Below are positions 7,928 through 18,406 of a stretch of DNA of 46,219 nt, piece by piece (position 1 is the first letter of the stretch; every line of letters begins with the position of its first letter). A program made the position numbers and the translations under genes. Source of the stretch: Enterobacterales bacterium (lineage in GTDB: Bacteria; Pseudomonadota; Gammaproteobacteria; Enterobacterales; Enterobacteriaceae); the NCBI GenBank assembly GCA_015655145.1, contig JAATFO010000067.1, positions 1-46,219 of the forward strand, read 5' to 3'. The notes below the pieces were generated by a model that did not search any database, was not told where the DNA came from, and saw only the letters and a list, made by a program, of their open reading frames with translations.

Positions 7928-9052
7928 TTAAACGCTTTTTGACAACATTTTTCGATGAGTATGGATAGACATCACGATGCCAAATCCAGCCATAAGTACA
8001 ATCAATGCGGAGCCGCCGTAGCTGACCAACGGCAAAGGTACGCCCACCACCGGTAAGATACCACTAACCATACCAATGTTAACAAAAACATAGACGAATA
8101 AAATCAGCATCAGAGCGCCGGTCATCACGCGGCCAAAGGTGGTCTGAGCACGTGCGGCAATCATCAACCCGCGCATGATCAATAACAGATAGAGCGCCAA
8201 CAGAACCAGGACGCCCACCAGACCGAGCTCCTCCGCCAGTACCGCGAAAATAAAGTCGGTATGACGTTCAGGCAGAAATTCCAGCTGCGACTGGGTGCCA
8301 TGCAGCCACCCTTTACCACGCAGGCCGCCAGAGCCGATAGCAATCTTTGACTGGATAATGTGATAGCCAGCCCCGAGAGGATCGCTTTCAGGATCCAACA
8401 ACATCATCACCCGAGCACGTTGATAATCATGCATCAGAAAAAACCACAGCACCGGAATAAACGCGGCTACCAGCAGCAAGGCCACCGCGATCAGTTTCCA
8501 GCTCATGCCGGAAAGGAAGAGCACGAACAAGCCGGATGCCGCGACCAGAATTGAGGTGCCCAGATCCGGCTGGGCGGCCACCAGTAAGGTAGGAACGAAG
8601 ATCAACACCAGCGCGATCCCGGTATTTTTTAGCGTTGGCGGGCAGACGTCGCGGTTGATAAAGCGAGCCACCATCAGCGGTACGGCGATTTTAGCAATTT
8701 CAGAGGGCTGGAAACGAACGACCCCCAGATCAAGCCAGCGCTGCGCGCCTTTACTGATTTGGCCAAAAGCATCAACCGCAATCAACAGGATGACGCAAAT
8801 AATATAGAGATAAGGCGCCCAGCTTTCATAAACCCGGGGAGGGACCTGCGCGAGGGCAAACATCATCACCAGCCCCATAAGAATCTGGCCGACTTTGCGC
8901 TCCATCATGGCAGGGTCCTGACCACTGGCGCTCCAGATAACCATAGCGCTGTAAATCAACAAGCCGGTAATGATCACCAGGAAAATCGGGTCGATATGGA
9001 TTTTAGTCCAGATCGATTTTTTCTGCGGGTTATCGTTCATGGACATCATCAT
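7928..9052 (-). CDS. mrdB: Peptidoglycan glycosyltransferase RodA (MrdB)
   Basis: A polytopic SEDS-family glycan polymerase that works with PBP2 in cell elongation. It has about ten hydrophobic segments and the SEDS signatures W-S-A-S-G-Q-D near the N-terminus, AAQPDLGTS in the middle and [14 protein letters not shown] near the end. The longest form has 374 residues; E. coli RodA has 370. The frame offers ATGs at 9052, 9049, 9046 and 9040. The first overlaps the mrdA stop (ATGA), indicating translational coupling; ATG 9046 has the best spacing from GAAGGTG, and 9040 matches the E. coli start. The exact start is therefore uncertain. Confidence 0.97.
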   Translation of the reverse strand: MMMSMNDNPQKKSIWTKIHIDPIFLVIITGLLIYSAMVIWSASGQDPAMMERKVGQILMGLVMMFALAQVPPRVYESWAPYLYIICVILLIAVDAFGQISKGAQRWLDLGVVRFQPSEIAKIAVPLMVARFINRDVCPPTLKNTGIALVLIFVPTLLVAAQPDLGTSILVAASGLFVLFLSGMSWKLIAVALLLVAAFIPVLWFFLMHDYQRARVMMLLDPESDPLGAGYHIIQSKIAIGSGGLRGKGWLHGTQSQLEFLPERHTDFIFAVLAEELGLVGVLVLLALYLLLIMRGLMIAARAQTTFGRVMTGALMLILFVYVFVNIGMVSGILPVVGVPLPLVSYGGSALIVLMAGFGIVMSIHTHRKMLSKSV

Positions 9053-10953
9053 TCACCTTCATAACCGGGTGGTGTTGGCGCGGCATCGGGTAACACCGTG
9101 TTATTATCGCCCAGCATAATATGGTCGAGAATTTGGCGCATCACGGTACCGACTGCCGGGCCCGCGCCGCCATTTTCCAGAATCATGGTGACTGCGACGC
9201 GTGGATTGTCATAAGGCGCAAAGGCGGTCATCAGTTTATGATCGCGCAGCCGTTCGGCAATTTTATGTGCATTATACGTTTCGTTTTCTTTCAGGCCGAA
9301 AACTTGCGCAGTCCCGGATTTTGCCGCGATTTTATAGGGCGCATCGGCAAAACTTTTATGCGCGGTACCGTTGGGGCGATTGGCCACCCCGTACATGCCA
9401 TCTTTCGCAATTTCCCAGTAACCGGAATGGATGTCGCCGATGGACATCGCGCCAGACTGGCGATAAGGGATGCGCTTGCCGCCCTCGCGCGTTGCGCGTA
9501 ACAGATGCGGTACTTTTATGATGCCGTCGTTAATCAAAATCATCATGGCGTTATTCATTTGCAACGGCGTCGCAGTCCAGTATCCCTGACCAATACCGAC
9601 GGGAATGGTGTCGCCCAGGTACCATGGTTTTTTGAACCGTTTCAGTTTCCATTCCCGGGTAGGCATGTTACCGGTGCTTTCCTGTGGTAAATCAATGCCG
9701 GTACGTTTACCGTAGCCAAATTTACTCATCCAGGTCGACAAGCGGTCAATCCCCATATCATAGGCGACCTGGTAGAAGAAGGTATCGGCTGATTCTTCCA
9801 GCGCCCGGGTGACATTTAGGCGGCCATGGCCCCATTTTTTCCAGTCACGATAACGTTTTTCAGAGCCCGGCAATTGCCACCAGCCCGGATCGAACAAGCT
9901 ACTGTTACGGTTAATCACGCCGGCTGTTAAGGCGGAAACGGCCACATAAGGTTTCACTGTTGACGCGGGAGGATAGGCGGCCTGAATTGCCCGGTTATAC
10001 AAAGGCCGATTTTCATCATCCAGCAACGCTTTATAGGCTTTGCTGGTAATGCCATCAACAAACAAATTGGGATCATAAGCGGGGGTGGAAACCAGGGCTA
10101 AAATTTCACCGCTACGGGGATCACTGACCACCACGGCGGCCCGGCTGCCGGTCAGTAGTGTTTCGATATACTGCTGTAATTTGAGGTCGATGGTGAGCCA
10201 GATATCACGGCCCGCCTGTGGCGATTGTTCATGCAACTGACGGATCACCCGACCGCGGTTATTAACCTCAACTTCTTCATAACCGGGTTTACCGTGCAAC
10301 ACATCCTCGTAGTAGTTTTCAATACCCAGCTTGCCAATATCATGGGTCGCCGCATAGTCGGGCAATTTACCTTCTTTATCAAGACGCGCGACATCGCGAT
10401 CATTGATTTTCGACACATAACCGACCACATGAGTCAGCGTTTGCGCATAGGGGTAATAACGGCGTTGATAGCCTTTTATTTCAACACCGGGGAAGCGGTA
10501 TTGATTTACCGCGAAACGGGCAACCTGTTCGTCATTCAACGCGCTTTTTAAGGGGATTGAGGTGAATCGACGGGAGCGTTTACGTTCTTTTTCAAAGGCA
10601 TCAATATCATCATCGCTGAGGTTGAGTACCGGACGCAGATCTTGCAGGACTTGTCGCAGATTATCGACTTTTTCCGGCACCAGTTCGGCCTGATAAATGG
10701 TACGGTTCATGGCCAGCGGAATACCGTTACGATCGTAAATGATGCCGCGACTGGGCGCGACAGGCACCAGTTTGATACGGTTCTGATTGGAGCGGGTACT
10801 GTAATCTTCAAAACGCAGTACTTGCAGATGATAAAGATTTACCACCAATACGCTGAAGAGAATCAGTATGCCAAAAAAAGCGATCAACGCCCGCCGTACG
10901 AACAGCGACTGTTCGGCGGTATAATCACGAAAAAAATTGCGTTGTAATTTCAT
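9049..10953 (-). CDS. mrdA: Penicillin-binding protein 2 (peptidoglycan DD-transpeptidase MrdA)
   Basis: A 634-residue class B PBP, one residue longer than in E. coli. It has an N-terminal membrane anchor (residues about 21-45), a pedestal domain with [12 protein letters not shown], and a transpeptidase domain with the active-site S-T-V-K-P near residue 331 (YPPASTVKP), SADTFF, and KSGTAQVFG. It cross-links peptidoglycan made by RodA during elongation. The gene overlaps mrdB by 4 bases and follows rlmH after 31 bases, the standard order in Enterobacterales. Confidence 0.98.
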   Translation of the reverse strand: MKLQRNFFRDYTAEQSLFVRRALIAFFGILILFSVLVVNLYHLQVLRFEDYSTRSNQNRIKLVPVAPSRGIIYDRNGIPLAMNRTIYQAELVPEKVDNLRQVLQDLRPVLNLSDDDIDAFEKERKRSRRFTSIPLKSALNDEQVARFAVNQYRFPGVEIKGYQRRYYPYAQTLTHVVGYVSKINDRDVARLDKEGKLPDYAATHDIGKLGIENYYEDVLHGKPGYEEVEVNNRGRVIRQLHEQSPQAGRDIWLTIDLKLQQYIETLLTGSRAAVVVSDPRSGEILALVSTPAYDPNLFVDGITSKAYKALLDDENRPLYNRAIQAAYPPASTVKPYVAVSALTAGVINRNSSLFDPGWWQLPGSEKRYRDWKKWGHGRLNVTRALEESADTFFYQVAYDMGIDRLSTWMSKFGYGKRTGIDLPQESTGNMPTREWKLKRFKKPWYLGDTIPVGIGQGYWTATPLQMNNAMMILINDGIIKVPHLLRATREGGKRIPYRQSGAMSIGDIHSGYWEIAKDGMYGVANRPNGTAHKSFADAPYKIAAKSGTAQVFGLKENETYNAHKIAERLRDHKLMTAFAPYDNPRVAVTMILENGGAGPAVGTVMRQILDHIMLGDNNTVLPDAAPTPPGYEGE

Positions 10954-10984
10954 CCGCTGCCTGGGGTCCGGGTTGCCTTAGCGA

Positions 10985-11455
10985 TTATTCACGGTGATAA
11001 GGATGATTCGCAGTGATGCTCCATGCCCGGTACAAGCTTTCAGCGACCAATACGCGTACCAGCGGATGAGGCAGCGTTAGCGCCGAGAGTGACCAGCTTT
11101 GTTCGGCCGCAGCTTTACAAACCGGGGCAAGTCCCTCAGGACCACCAACCAACAGGCTGACATCGCGGCCATCTTGCTTCCAGCGCTCAAGTTGGTTTGC
11201 TAACTGCGGTGTTTCCCAGGGCTGGCCGGGAATGTCCAGGGTAACAATCCGGTTGCCCTTACCGACAGCTTCCAGCATCGCTTCGCCCTCTTTTTCAAGA
11301 ATGCGCCGAATATCGGCATTTTTCCCCCGTTTCCCCGCAGCCACTTCCGTGAGTTCCAGCGGCATATCTTTGGGAAAACGGCGCAAGTACGCCATAAAGC
11401 CCGTTTGCACCCAGTCCGGCATTTTAGTGCCTACGGCAACCAACTGAAGCTTCAC
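10985..11455 (-). CDS. rlmH: 23S rRNA (pseudouridine-1915-N3)-methyltransferase RlmH
   Basis: A 156-residue SPOUT-class methyltransferase that methylates pseudouridine 1915 of 23S rRNA in helix 69. SAM-binding knot residues are visible in LLVGGPEGL, and the C-terminal [13 protein letters not shown] and H-P-Y-H-R-E tail is the family hallmark. It starts with GTG, as the E. coli gene does, 3 bases after the rsfS stop, so the two are translated together. Confidence 0.97.
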   Translation of the reverse strand: MKLQLVAVGTKMPDWVQTGFMAYLRRFPKDMPLELTEVAAGKRGKNADIRRILEKEGEAMLEAVGKGNRIVTLDIPGQPWETPQLANQLERWKQDGRDVSLLVGGPEGLAPVCKAAAEQSWSLSALTLPHPLVRVLVAESLYRAWSITANHPYHRE

Positions 11456-11458
11456 GCA

Positions 11459-11776
11459 TTAGCTCCAGAGTTTTTCCAGCTCGTACAGTTGGCGGCTCTC
11501 TTCTTGCATAACATGGACGATAACGTCGCCTAAATCGACCACGACCCAGTCGGCGGCATTTTTGCCATCAATACCGAGCGGGACCAAACCTGCCGCGCGC
11601 GATTCCTGAACCACATGGTTAGCAATCGACATGACATGGCGCGTTGAGGTACCGGTGCAAATAATCATGCAGTCGGTGATGCTGGATTTTCCCTGAACGT
11701 TGAGCGCCAGAATATCCTGACCTTTGAGATCATCAATCTTATCAATAACGAAGTCTTGGAGTGTTTTGCCTTGCAA
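11459..11776 (-). CDS. rsfS: Ribosomal silencing factor RsfS
   Basis: A 105-residue protein of the same length as E. coli RsfS (YbeB). It binds uL14 and blocks joining of the subunits in starved cells. Conserved segments include [23 protein letters not shown] (here [11 protein letters not shown]) and [17 protein letters not shown]. Translation begins at TTG 11776, with AGGGGAA four bases before it; the TTG start is also used in E. coli. It forms an rsfS-rlmH-mrdA-mrdB-rlpA series on the minus strand. Confidence 0.97.
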   Translation of the reverse strand: MQGKTLQDFVIDKIDDLKGQDILALNVQGKSSITDCMIICTGTSTRHVMSIANHVVQESRAAGLVPLGIDGKNAADWVVVDLGDVIVHVMQEESRQLYELEKLWS

Positions 11777-11804
11777 ATGGTTCCCCTAAAAACAGTGAGT
11801 ATAA

Positions 11805-12035
11805 TCAGTAAGGTATTGGTATGAATTTCACGTTATGCATAAATTCATATGAACGCATATTACCATTAGTATCCGGGTGATTTCGTGGAATTACCTGCGC
11901 TATACGGTGTACAGGCGGGGCATTATCCCATGCTACGGCAGTAGATTCATCCGCATTATAGCAAGCTTTTGTAAGTGTTTTCTTTCCGCCATCGACATCA
12001 GCGGTTGTCCCTGAAAGCCACTGATGACCAAACAT
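11805..12035 (-). CDS. Orphan ORF of 76 codons, possible gene fragment
   Basis: This frame fills the gap between nadD and rsfS where many enterobacteria carry cobC. The product (opening MFGHQWLSGTTADVDGG, ending KFIPIPY) looks protein-like, with Trp, Cys and His spread through it, and is unlike CobC. A stop codon sits just upstream of the ATG and no ribosome site is seen. It may be the tail of a larger, lost gene (its ending resembles a beta-rich secreted or adhesin-like domain, by feel only), or a chance frame. I do not recognise a family. Confidence 0.3.
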   Translation of the reverse strand: MFGHQWLSGTTADVDGGKKTLTKACYNADESTAVAWDNAPPVHRIAQVIPRNHPDTNGNMRSYEFMHNVKFIPIPY

Positions 12036-12090
12036 CTGTATTGTTATGCTGCGCAGGGGGCAATAAGCGGCGCAGTATAGCAGGGTGAGA

Positions 12091-12744
12091 TTAACCGCGA
12101 TATAAGCCGTGGCGATCGAGATACGCGATCACGGCGGCGGGGAGCAGGTCATCACAGGGTTGCCCCTGGCGACGGCGCTGGCGGATGTCGGTTGCCGACG
12201 TCGTCACTAATGGGGTTTCCGCCAGCCAGATCAGGCCCGCCGGTTGCCGATGAAGCAACGTCGCATCAGTGGTAAGGTGGGCGTCTAGCCAGCGTTGTCG
12301 CTGCGGCGTGTCCATTTTCTGCGGATAGCCAGGACGTTTGCACACCAGCAGGTGGCAAACACTGAGTAAATCCTGCCAGCGATACCAGTGATGTAAGGTC
12401 AGCAAAGAATCCTGCCCGATAATAAATCCCAACGGTTGTGCGTTGCCCCGTTCCTGGCGTAACGCCTCCAGTGTTTCAATGGTGTAAGAGGGCGTCTGGC
12501 GTTGTAGTTCGCGCGTATCGAGCTGGAACAGCGGATTACCGGCAATGGCCAATTCAACCATTGCCACGCGTTGTGCGGCGCTGGCTTCTGGTTGCGGACG
12601 ATGCGGCGGCATATTATTGGGCAACAGCGTGATTTGTTGCAGGTTAATTTGCTGTGCCAGCGCTTGTGCCGGACGCAAATGACCAAAATGGATCGGATCA
12701 AAGGTGCCGCCAAGCAGGGCATGCAAAGGGATCGCGTCAGACAT
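12091..12744 (-). CDS. nadD: Nicotinate-mononucleotide adenylyltransferase NadD
   Basis: The enzyme adenylates nicotinate mononucleotide to deamido-NAD in NAD synthesis. Key motifs are [12 protein letters not shown], containing the nucleotidyltransferase H-x-G-H, then [18 protein letters not shown] and the C-terminal I-S/T-S-A-T-x-I-R equivalent ([11 protein letters not shown]). ATG 12744 gives 217 residues (E. coli 213) and overlaps the holA stop by 8 bases, with an AGG-type ribosome site at a suitable distance. The frame is open up to 12771, but that start has no ribosome site. Confidence 0.95.
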   Translation of the reverse strand: MSDAIPLHALLGGTFDPIHFGHLRPAQALAQQINLQQITLLPNNMPPHRPQPEASAAQRVAMVELAIAGNPLFQLDTRELQRQTPSYTIETLEALRQERGNAQPLGFIIGQDSLLTLHHWYRWQDLLSVCHLLVCKRPGYPQKMDTPQRQRWLDAHLTTDATLLHRQPAGLIWLAETPLVTTSATDIRQRRRQGQPCDDLLPAAVIAYLDRHGLYRG

Positions 12745-13768
12745 CAGACAAACCTGCCGGGAACGCGCCATTGCAGATCAATAACGATAAGGTGTCCAGT
12801 TGGGGCCACAGGGTCTGGCTATAGTCTTGTTTCAGGGCGATTTCCTGTTGGGTCAGCAGATGAATAGCCTGAGCCAGTTGCTGTCTTCCCAGCCGCTGCA
12901 GTGCTTCGCTGAACAGTGGCCGGCGGTTTTGCCAGATACGGCGCTGATCAAATAAGGTTCGCAATGGCGTGGCAGCCATCTGACGTTGTAATGTCAGCAG
13001 AGTGAGCAGGTCGCGCTGCAAGGTGCGGATAAGGATCACGGGTTCATCCCCTTCCGTCGCCATCTGTCGTAGAATGTGCAGCGCACGTTTGCTTTTTCCG
13101 GCCAGCAACGCATCCACCCAATGAAAAGGCGTGAAGTGTGCAACATCATTAACCTCCTGTTCGACACGGAGTAATGTCAGCTTGCCATCCGGCCAGCGCA
13201 GCGACAAACGTTCCAGGGTTTGCGCCAGCGCCAGTAAATTGCCTTCATAACAGTAGCACAACAACTGGACCGCAGCCTGGTCCAGCGTCAGGTTCATGGT
13301 TTTGGCGCGCGTGGTTATCCAGCGCGGCAATTGCGCCGGTTCGGGCGTGGTGCAGGGAACGATAACGCCATGCGCGGTGACTGCTTTAAACCAGGCGCTA
13401 TTTTCCTGGGCTTTAGTCAGTTTATTACCGCGTAAAAGCAGCAGAATATCGGGGTGCAACAGGGTGGAAAGCGTTAGCAACTGTTCCGCCATCGCCGCAT
13501 TTGGGCCATTGTCGGGCAAAATCAACAGCAGCGTCTGCCGGCTGGCGAACAAGCTTAATGCCTGGCAGGTGCTGAAAATAGCTTCCCAGTCGCTAGTGTT
13601 ATCCAGTGCTACGCTGAAATGTTCGCTAAAGCCGCGTTGCTGTGCTGCCTGTTTCACGGCGTCCTGACTTTCCTGCAATAGCAGCGGCTCATTCCCCAGC
13701 AACAGATAACAGGCGCGCAACCCCTCACGGAGTTGCGCGTTGAGTTGCTCAGGATAGATTCTGATCAT
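12737..13768 (-). CDS. holA: DNA polymerase III subunit delta HolA
   Basis: A 343-residue clamp-loader wrench subunit, the same length as in E. coli. It opens the beta clamp. The N-terminus [13 protein letters not shown] and [14 protein letters not shown] are characteristic; the AAA+ fold lacks a functional Walker A, as expected for delta. The start ATG overlaps the lptE stop (ATGA), so the two genes are coupled. Confidence 0.97.
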   Translation of the reverse strand: MIRIYPEQLNAQLREGLRACYLLLGNEPLLLQESQDAVKQAAQQRGFSEHFSVALDNTSDWEAIFSTCQALSLFASRQTLLLILPDNGPNAAMAEQLLTLSTLLHPDILLLLRGNKLTKAQENSAWFKAVTAHGVIVPCTTPEPAQLPRWITTRAKTMNLTLDQAAVQLLCYCYEGNLLALAQTLERLSLRWPDGKLTLLRVEQEVNDVAHFTPFHWVDALLAGKSKRALHILRQMATEGDEPVILIRTLQRDLLTLLTLQRQMAATPLRTLFDQRRIWQNRRPLFSEALQRLGRQQLAQAIHLLTQQEIALKQDYSQTLWPQLDTLSLLICNGAFPAGLSDV

Positions 13769-14361
13769 TGCAGGCTGGTTGCTGCCGAGGTGGGCGATTC
13801 AGGTGTATCATCACCGGGCTCGATGACTTCAGGGTCAGGCAACGTATCGATATGATTTTGCTTAGCGGCATGAACCGCCAGAAGTTTACGGACCAGTTGA
13901 TCCGCCGCGCGCTCGCGCATTTCCTGGCGAATCATCTCTTGCTCAGAGTCTTTTGCCAGTGCGGCCAGCGGGTTATCGAAGAAAGAGCGATAAACCGTGG
14001 TACTGATCGGATAGATACCCTGATTGGGTAACAGAACCTGCGCCCTGACAGTGAGCACCATCGAATATTCTGCCGTCACGCCGTTCTGGAACACGGAAGC
14101 GGTATCGCGTCCCTCGCGGGAGCCCAGAATGCGTAATGTCGGCAAGTCGGTGCGCGGCGGCGTATTGCTCACAATCGTCACGTCATTAAGGCGTAACTGT
14201 TGGCGAACAGCACGTGCCAGTGGGCCATAGGGATCGTTACTTTCAACAATCAGGGTGCGCATTTCTGTCGGGACCTGTGTGGTCCCGCGTAAATGAAAAC
14301 CACAGCCAGCGGTGATAGTCACCACGAGGCCCAGTAAAAAAATCAGAATCGGATGTCGCAC
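13765..14361 (-). CDS. lptE: LPS-assembly lipoprotein LptE
   Basis: A 198-residue outer-membrane lipoprotein that plugs the LptD barrel and is essential for moving LPS to the cell surface. The signal ends in the lipobox ITAGC with lipidated C20 followed by GFHLRG. Conserved core: [19 protein letters not shown] and [12 protein letters not shown]. It begins with GTG 14361, preceded by a strong AGGAGG site, 14 bases after the leuS stop. The last 30 residues are a Pro/Glu-rich tail that differs from E. coli. Confidence 0.96.
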   Translation of the reverse strand: MRHPILIFLLGLVVTITAGCGFHLRGTTQVPTEMRTLIVESNDPYGPLARAVRQQLRLNDVTIVSNTPPRTDLPTLRILGSREGRDTASVFQNGVTAEYSMVLTVRAQVLLPNQGIYPISTTVYRSFFDNPLAALAKDSEQEMIRQEMRERAADQLVRKLLAVHAAKQNHIDTLPDPEVIEPGDDTPESPTSAATSLQ

Positions 14362-14375
14362 AGTTCCTCCTGAAC

Positions 14376-16958
14376 TTAACCCACAACCAGGTTAAGCAGC
14401 TTGCCCGGGACGTAAATGACTTTACGGATGGTGACGCCGTCAAGATATTTAGCCACCAGATGTTCTTGCGCCGCACGCGCCTGCACCTGTTCCTGATTCG
14501 CGTCAGCCGCCACCGTAATTTTACCACGCACTTTGCCGTTAACCTGCACCACAATCAGCAAAGAGTTTTCAACCATGGCGTCTGCATCTGCCACGGGCCA
14601 CAGAACGTTATCGATATCGCTTTCTCCCCCCAATGATCGCCACAGCATAAAGCTGGCATGCGGGGTAAATGGATAGAGCATACGTATCACGGCCAGCAAC
14701 GCTTCCTGCATCAGTGCGCGGTCCTGAACGGTTTCCTGCGGTGCGCGCGCCAGTTTATTCATCAATTCCATAATTGCCGCAATAGCGGTATTGAACGTCT
14801 GGCGACGGCCAATATCATCGGACACTTTGGCAATGGTTTTGTGCAGGTCGCGGCGCAGCGCTTTTTGATCCGCATTGAGGCTGGCGATATTGAGCGGCGA
14901 TGTCGCGCCTTTTTCGCTATGGTCGAAGGCCAGTTTCCAGACGCGTTTCAGGAAACGATTTGCTCCTTCAACGCCGGATTCCTGCCATTCCAGCGTCATA
15001 TCGGCCGGTGAGGCGAACATCATAAACAGACGCACGGTATCTGCACCGTAGCGTTCAACCATCAGTTGCGGGTCGATACCGTTGTTTTTAGATTTCGACA
15101 TTTTGCTCATGCCGGCATAAACCAACGCATGGCCGTCGGCATCGCTGGCTTTCACGATGCGACCTTTATCATCGCGTTCAATGATGGCATCCGCTGGGGA
15201 CACCCAGTTACGTTCGCCACTGTCACCGACATAGTAGAAGGCATCCGCCAGCACCATTCCCTGGCACAACAAACGTTTTGCTGGTTCATCAGAGTTCACC
15301 AGCCCGGCATCACGCAGTAATTTGTGGAAAAAACGGAAATACATCAGGTGCATGATGGCATGTTCAATACCGCCAACGTATTGATCAACCGGTAACCAGT
15401 AGTTGGCCGCGGCGGGGTCAAGCATTCCCTGATCAAAATTGGGGCAGGTATAGCGCGCGTAGTACCACGATGATTCCATAAAGGTGTCGAAGGTATCGGT
15501 TTCACGCCACGCCGGCTGGCCATTGACGGTGGTCTTTGCCCACGCGGGATCTGCTTTGATTGGGCTGATGATGCCGTCCATGGTGACATCTTCCGGCAGC
15601 ACTACGGGCAATTGATCGGCAGGCGTTGGCATCACGGTGCCATCTTCCAGCGTCACCATGGGAATAGGTGCGCCCCAGTAACGCTGGCGAGAAACGCCCC
15701 AGTCACGCAGGCGGTAGTTGACTTTTCGCTTGCCAACGCCCTTTTCCGCCAGTTTACTGGCGATGGCGTTAAAACCATCTATATGGCTCAGTCCACTGAA
15801 CTCGCCGGAGTTAAACAGGGTGCCTTTGTTGGTCATGGCCGCGTTGCTGATATCCGGTTCAGAGCCATCCTGATTGAGCACCACCGGCGTGATCGGTAAA
15901 CCATATTTGGTGGCGAATTCCCAGTCGCGTTGATCATGCGCCGGTACTGCCATCACTGCGCCAGTACCGTATTCCATCAATACGAAGTTAGCCACCCATA
16001 TCGGTACTTTCTCGCCACTCAGTGGATGGCGGGCAAACAGGCCGGTTGTCGCGCCCTTTTTCTCCATGGTCGCCATATCGGCTTCCGCAACTTTGGTGTT
16101 GCGGCACTCAGCGATGAAATCTGCCAGCACGGGGTTGTGCACAGCGGCCTGAACCGCCAGGGGATGACCTGCGGCAACAGCAAGATACGTCGCCCCCATG
16201 AAGGTGTCCGGGCGGGTGGTATAGACCGTCAGCTTTTCTGCGCTATCGATAACTTCAAAGGTAATTTCGATCCCTTCTGAACGTCCGATCCAGTTACGTT
16301 GCATGGTTTTGACTTGCTCAGGCCAGTCTTCCAGGGTGTCGAGGTCGTTGAGCAATTCCTCGGCATAGGCGGTGATTTTAATAAACCACTGTGGGATCTC
16401 TTTGCGCTCAACTTTGGTGTCACAGCGCCAACAGCAGCCGTCAATGACTTGTTCATTCGCCAGCACGGTTTGATCGTGCGGGCACCAGTTCACCGCCGAG
16501 GTCTTCTTGTAGACCAGGCCTTTCGCATACAGTTGCGTGAAGAACCACTGCTCCCAACGGTAATATTCGGGGCGGCAGGTTGCCAGTTCACGGCTCCAGT
16601 CATAGCCAAATCCCAGTAGTTTCAACTGGTTTTTCATGTATTCAATGTTGTCGTATGTCCACGGTGCGGGTGCGGTGTTATTTTTTACCGCCGCGCCTTC
16701 CGCCGGCAAACCGAAGGCATCCCAGCCGATGGGCTGCAACACGTTTTTACCCAGCATACGCTGGTAACGCGCGATAACATCGCCGATGGTGTAGTTACGA
16801 ACGTGGCCCATATGTAGGCGGCCAGAAGGATAGGGCAGCATAGAAAGGCAGTAATACTTCTCTTTACCTTCCTCTTCGGTCACGTTGAACGTTCTTTTCT
16901 CATGCCAGTGATGCTGGACGTAGGATTCTATCTCTTCCGGGCGATATTGCTCTTGCAT
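14376..16958 (-). CDS. leuS: Leucine--tRNA ligase LeuS
   Basis: An 860-residue class I aminoacyl-tRNA synthetase, the same length as in E. coli. The HIGH motif appears as HMGH ([13 protein letters not shown], near residue 50) and the KMSKS loop as KMSKSKNN. The CP1 editing domain includes the threonine-rich [13 protein letters not shown], which clears mischarged tRNA. The C-terminal tRNA-binding domain ends K-L-L-N-L-V-V-G. It leads the leuS-lptE-holA-nadD set on the minus strand and is divergent from ybeL. Confidence 0.98.
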   Translation of the reverse strand: MQEQYRPEEIESYVQHHWHEKRTFNVTEEEGKEKYYCLSMLPYPSGRLHMGHVRNYTIGDVIARYQRMLGKNVLQPIGWDAFGLPAEGAAVKNNTAPAPWTYDNIEYMKNQLKLLGFGYDWSRELATCRPEYYRWEQWFFTQLYAKGLVYKKTSAVNWCPHDQTVLANEQVIDGCCWRCDTKVERKEIPQWFIKITAYAEELLNDLDTLEDWPEQVKTMQRNWIGRSEGIEITFEVIDSAEKLTVYTTRPDTFMGATYLAVAAGHPLAVQAAVHNPVLADFIAECRNTKVAEADMATMEKKGATTGLFARHPLSGEKVPIWVANFVLMEYGTGAVMAVPAHDQRDWEFATKYGLPITPVVLNQDGSEPDISNAAMTNKGTLFNSGEFSGLSHIDGFNAIASKLAEKGVGKRKVNYRLRDWGVSRQRYWGAPIPMVTLEDGTVMPTPADQLPVVLPEDVTMDGIISPIKADPAWAKTTVNGQPAWRETDTFDTFMESSWYYARYTCPNFDQGMLDPAAANYWLPVDQYVGGIEHAIMHLMYFRFFHKLLRDAGLVNSDEPAKRLLCQGMVLADAFYYVGDSGERNWVSPADAIIERDDKGRIVKASDADGHALVYAGMSKMSKSKNNGIDPQLMVERYGADTVRLFMMFASPADMTLEWQESGVEGANRFLKRVWKLAFDHSEKGATSPLNIASLNADQKALRRDLHKTIAKVSDDIGRRQTFNTAIAAIMELMNKLARAPQETVQDRALMQEALLAVIRMLYPFTPHASFMLWRSLGGESDIDNVLWPVADADAMVENSLLIVVQVNGKVRGKITVAADANQEQVQARAAQEHLVAKYLDGVTIRKVIYVPGKLLNLVVG

Positions 16959-17195
16959 GGCAACCTGGGGTCCTTAGTGAATAGCGCGAAGCTTATAACG
17001 GTGTATTTTACGATCCGCATAGCATAGCCGATAAGCCTTCGCCGCAACAACACTTCACGTCCCGGTGAGTGGTATTTCTCTGCGGGTCGAGAGATGTCGC
17101 CCCTCATTATTTAGCGAGTGGCTCAATTTGCACGGTAAAATGCAGATAAACGCTAGAATTAAAGGAATATCCACTGGCAAGGTAAAGGAGATAAC

Positions 17196-17678
17196 ATGAA
17201 CAAGATGGCGGAGTACTATCGTGCATTACTGGCTGCACTGACTGAGCGGTTGCAACGTGGCGAGCGTGATATTGATGCGCTGGTGGACGATACCCGGAAA
17301 CATTTAGCGGCTGGGGGTGAATTGACCCACAGTGAAGCGGATGAAATTAGCCGTGCGATACGGCGCGATCTGGCGGAGTTTGCCCGTAGCTATCAGGAAA
17401 ATGAACAGGCGTTTGCTAACAGTGTATTCATGCGCGTTATCAGTGAAAGTATCTGGAAAGAACTGGCTGATATTACCGATAAGAGTCAACTGGAATGGCG
17501 CGAAGTTTTTCAGGATCTTAATCATCATGGCGTATATCAGGCCGGCGAGGTGGTGGGCTTAGGTAACCTGGTGTGTGAAAAATGCCAGTTTACCCGGGCT
17601 ATTTATACGCCGGAGACCTTGACGCGTTGCCCTAAATGCGGGCATGACCAGTTTCAGCGCCAGCCGTTTACACCCTGA
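17196..17678 (+). CDS. ybeL: YbeL family zinc-ribbon protein (DUF1451)
   Basis: A 160-residue protein with a charged, helical N-terminal two-thirds and a C-terminal zinc ribbon (C-E-K-C then C-P-K-C about 20 residues later). Matches E. coli YbeL in length and place, divergent from leuS. Function is not established; the ribbon suggests nucleic-acid or protein binding. A good AAGGAG ribosome site precedes ATG 17196. The 237-base divergent region between leuS and ybeL must carry both promoters. Confidence 0.93.
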   Translation: MNKMAEYYRALLAALTERLQRGERDIDALVDDTRKHLAAGGELTHSEADEISRAIRRDLAEFARSYQENEQAFANSVFMRVISESIWKELADITDKSQLEWREVFQDLNHHGVYQAGEVVGLGNLVCEKCQFTRAIYTPETLTRCPKCGHDQFQRQPFTP

Positions 17679-17829
17679 GCCGGGGCGGCGAGTTCGTCGG
17701 CGGTAGCCAGATCGTTATCGCAGATACAGACGAGATCATTGGTTGTCGGTTGTGGTCATGGGTTGCTACAGAGCAGCAAAAACGGTCTATAGTTAGTGAA
17801 CAAGCATGTTATGCATATGGAGGAAGGAT

Positions 17830-18141
17830 ATGGCTACACCGACTAAACCGCCTGAAAACGGGCTGGATGAAGACCTGACGTTGCTGACGAAAACGCTGGA
17901 AGAGGTGCTGAAGTCGTCAGGTGATTCTGCTGATCAGAAATATATCGAACTCAAAGCAAAAGCGGAACAGGCCTTGCATGAGGTTAAATCACGCATCAGC
18001 GGTGCATCGGATACTTACTATTATCGGGCGAAAAAAGCGGTAGATCGCGCCGATGATTATGTCCATGAAAAACCATGGCAGGGGATTGGCATTGGTGCGG
18101 CCATTGGCCTGGTTTTGGGCGTATTACTGGCTCGTCGTTAA
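17830..18141 (+). CDS. elaB: ElaB/YgaM family stress-response membrane protein (DUF883)
   Basis: A 103-residue tail-anchored protein. The first 80 residues form a charged, alpha-helical and probably coiled-coil region; the C-terminus is one glycine-rich membrane helix (IGIGAAIGLVLGVLLARR). ElaB in E. coli is an RpoS-controlled inner-membrane protein that may bind ribosomes. ATG 17830 is chosen over an upstream in-frame start because GGAGGAAGG lies just before it and the length fits the family. In E. coli elaB adjoins menF and menD; here it is 265 bases from menD. Confidence 0.92.
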   Translation: MATPTKPPENGLDEDLTLLTKTLEEVLKSSGDSADQKYIELKAKAEQALHEVKSRISGASDTYYYRAKKAVDRADDYVHEKPWQGIGIGAAIGLVLGVLLARR

Positions 18142-18151
18142 AACCTGAAAG

Positions 18152-18184
18152 GGTGGATTGCACAAAGCGCCATCCACCTTTTTG
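18152..18184 (+). terminator. Terminator of elaB
   Basis: GGTGGAT at about 18152-18158 pairs with ATCCACC at about 18172-18178, followed by TTTTT. Ends the elaB transcript. Confidence 0.85.
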
Positions 18185-18254
18185 TGCTTCGCCTCTCAAC
18201 GGCGAAGCACGATAAAACTGGCTAAGATCAACATCTCACCTCATTAGCCTTCTT

Positions 18255-18360
18255 ATACTCGTCATACTCCAAGTTGCGTTGGCGTTTCTCGCTTATCTGG
18301 CAATTAGTGCGTGTAAGCTCGCCGGATTGGCTGTGTTGCCAGCTTCCGGCGACACGATTT
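18255..18360. repeat. ERIC-like repeat at the site of menF
   Basis: The gap between elaB and menD starts with TATACTCGTCATACTCCAAGTTGC, a typical edge of enterobacterial ERIC-like repeats, and contains GTAAGCTC with GGATT, reminiscent of the ERIC core. It is related to the element at 6525-6720. No part of menF can be recognised here. Confidence 0.5.
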
Positions 18361-18406
18361 ATTGAGCGAATATAATATAAAGCTCGCTTTTTTGATGGGA
18401 TGGGTT

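Noticed and set aside
18362..18406. Longer MenD N-terminus (15 extra residues)
   Set aside because: Not conserved with E. coli MenD; ATG 18407 is the family start.
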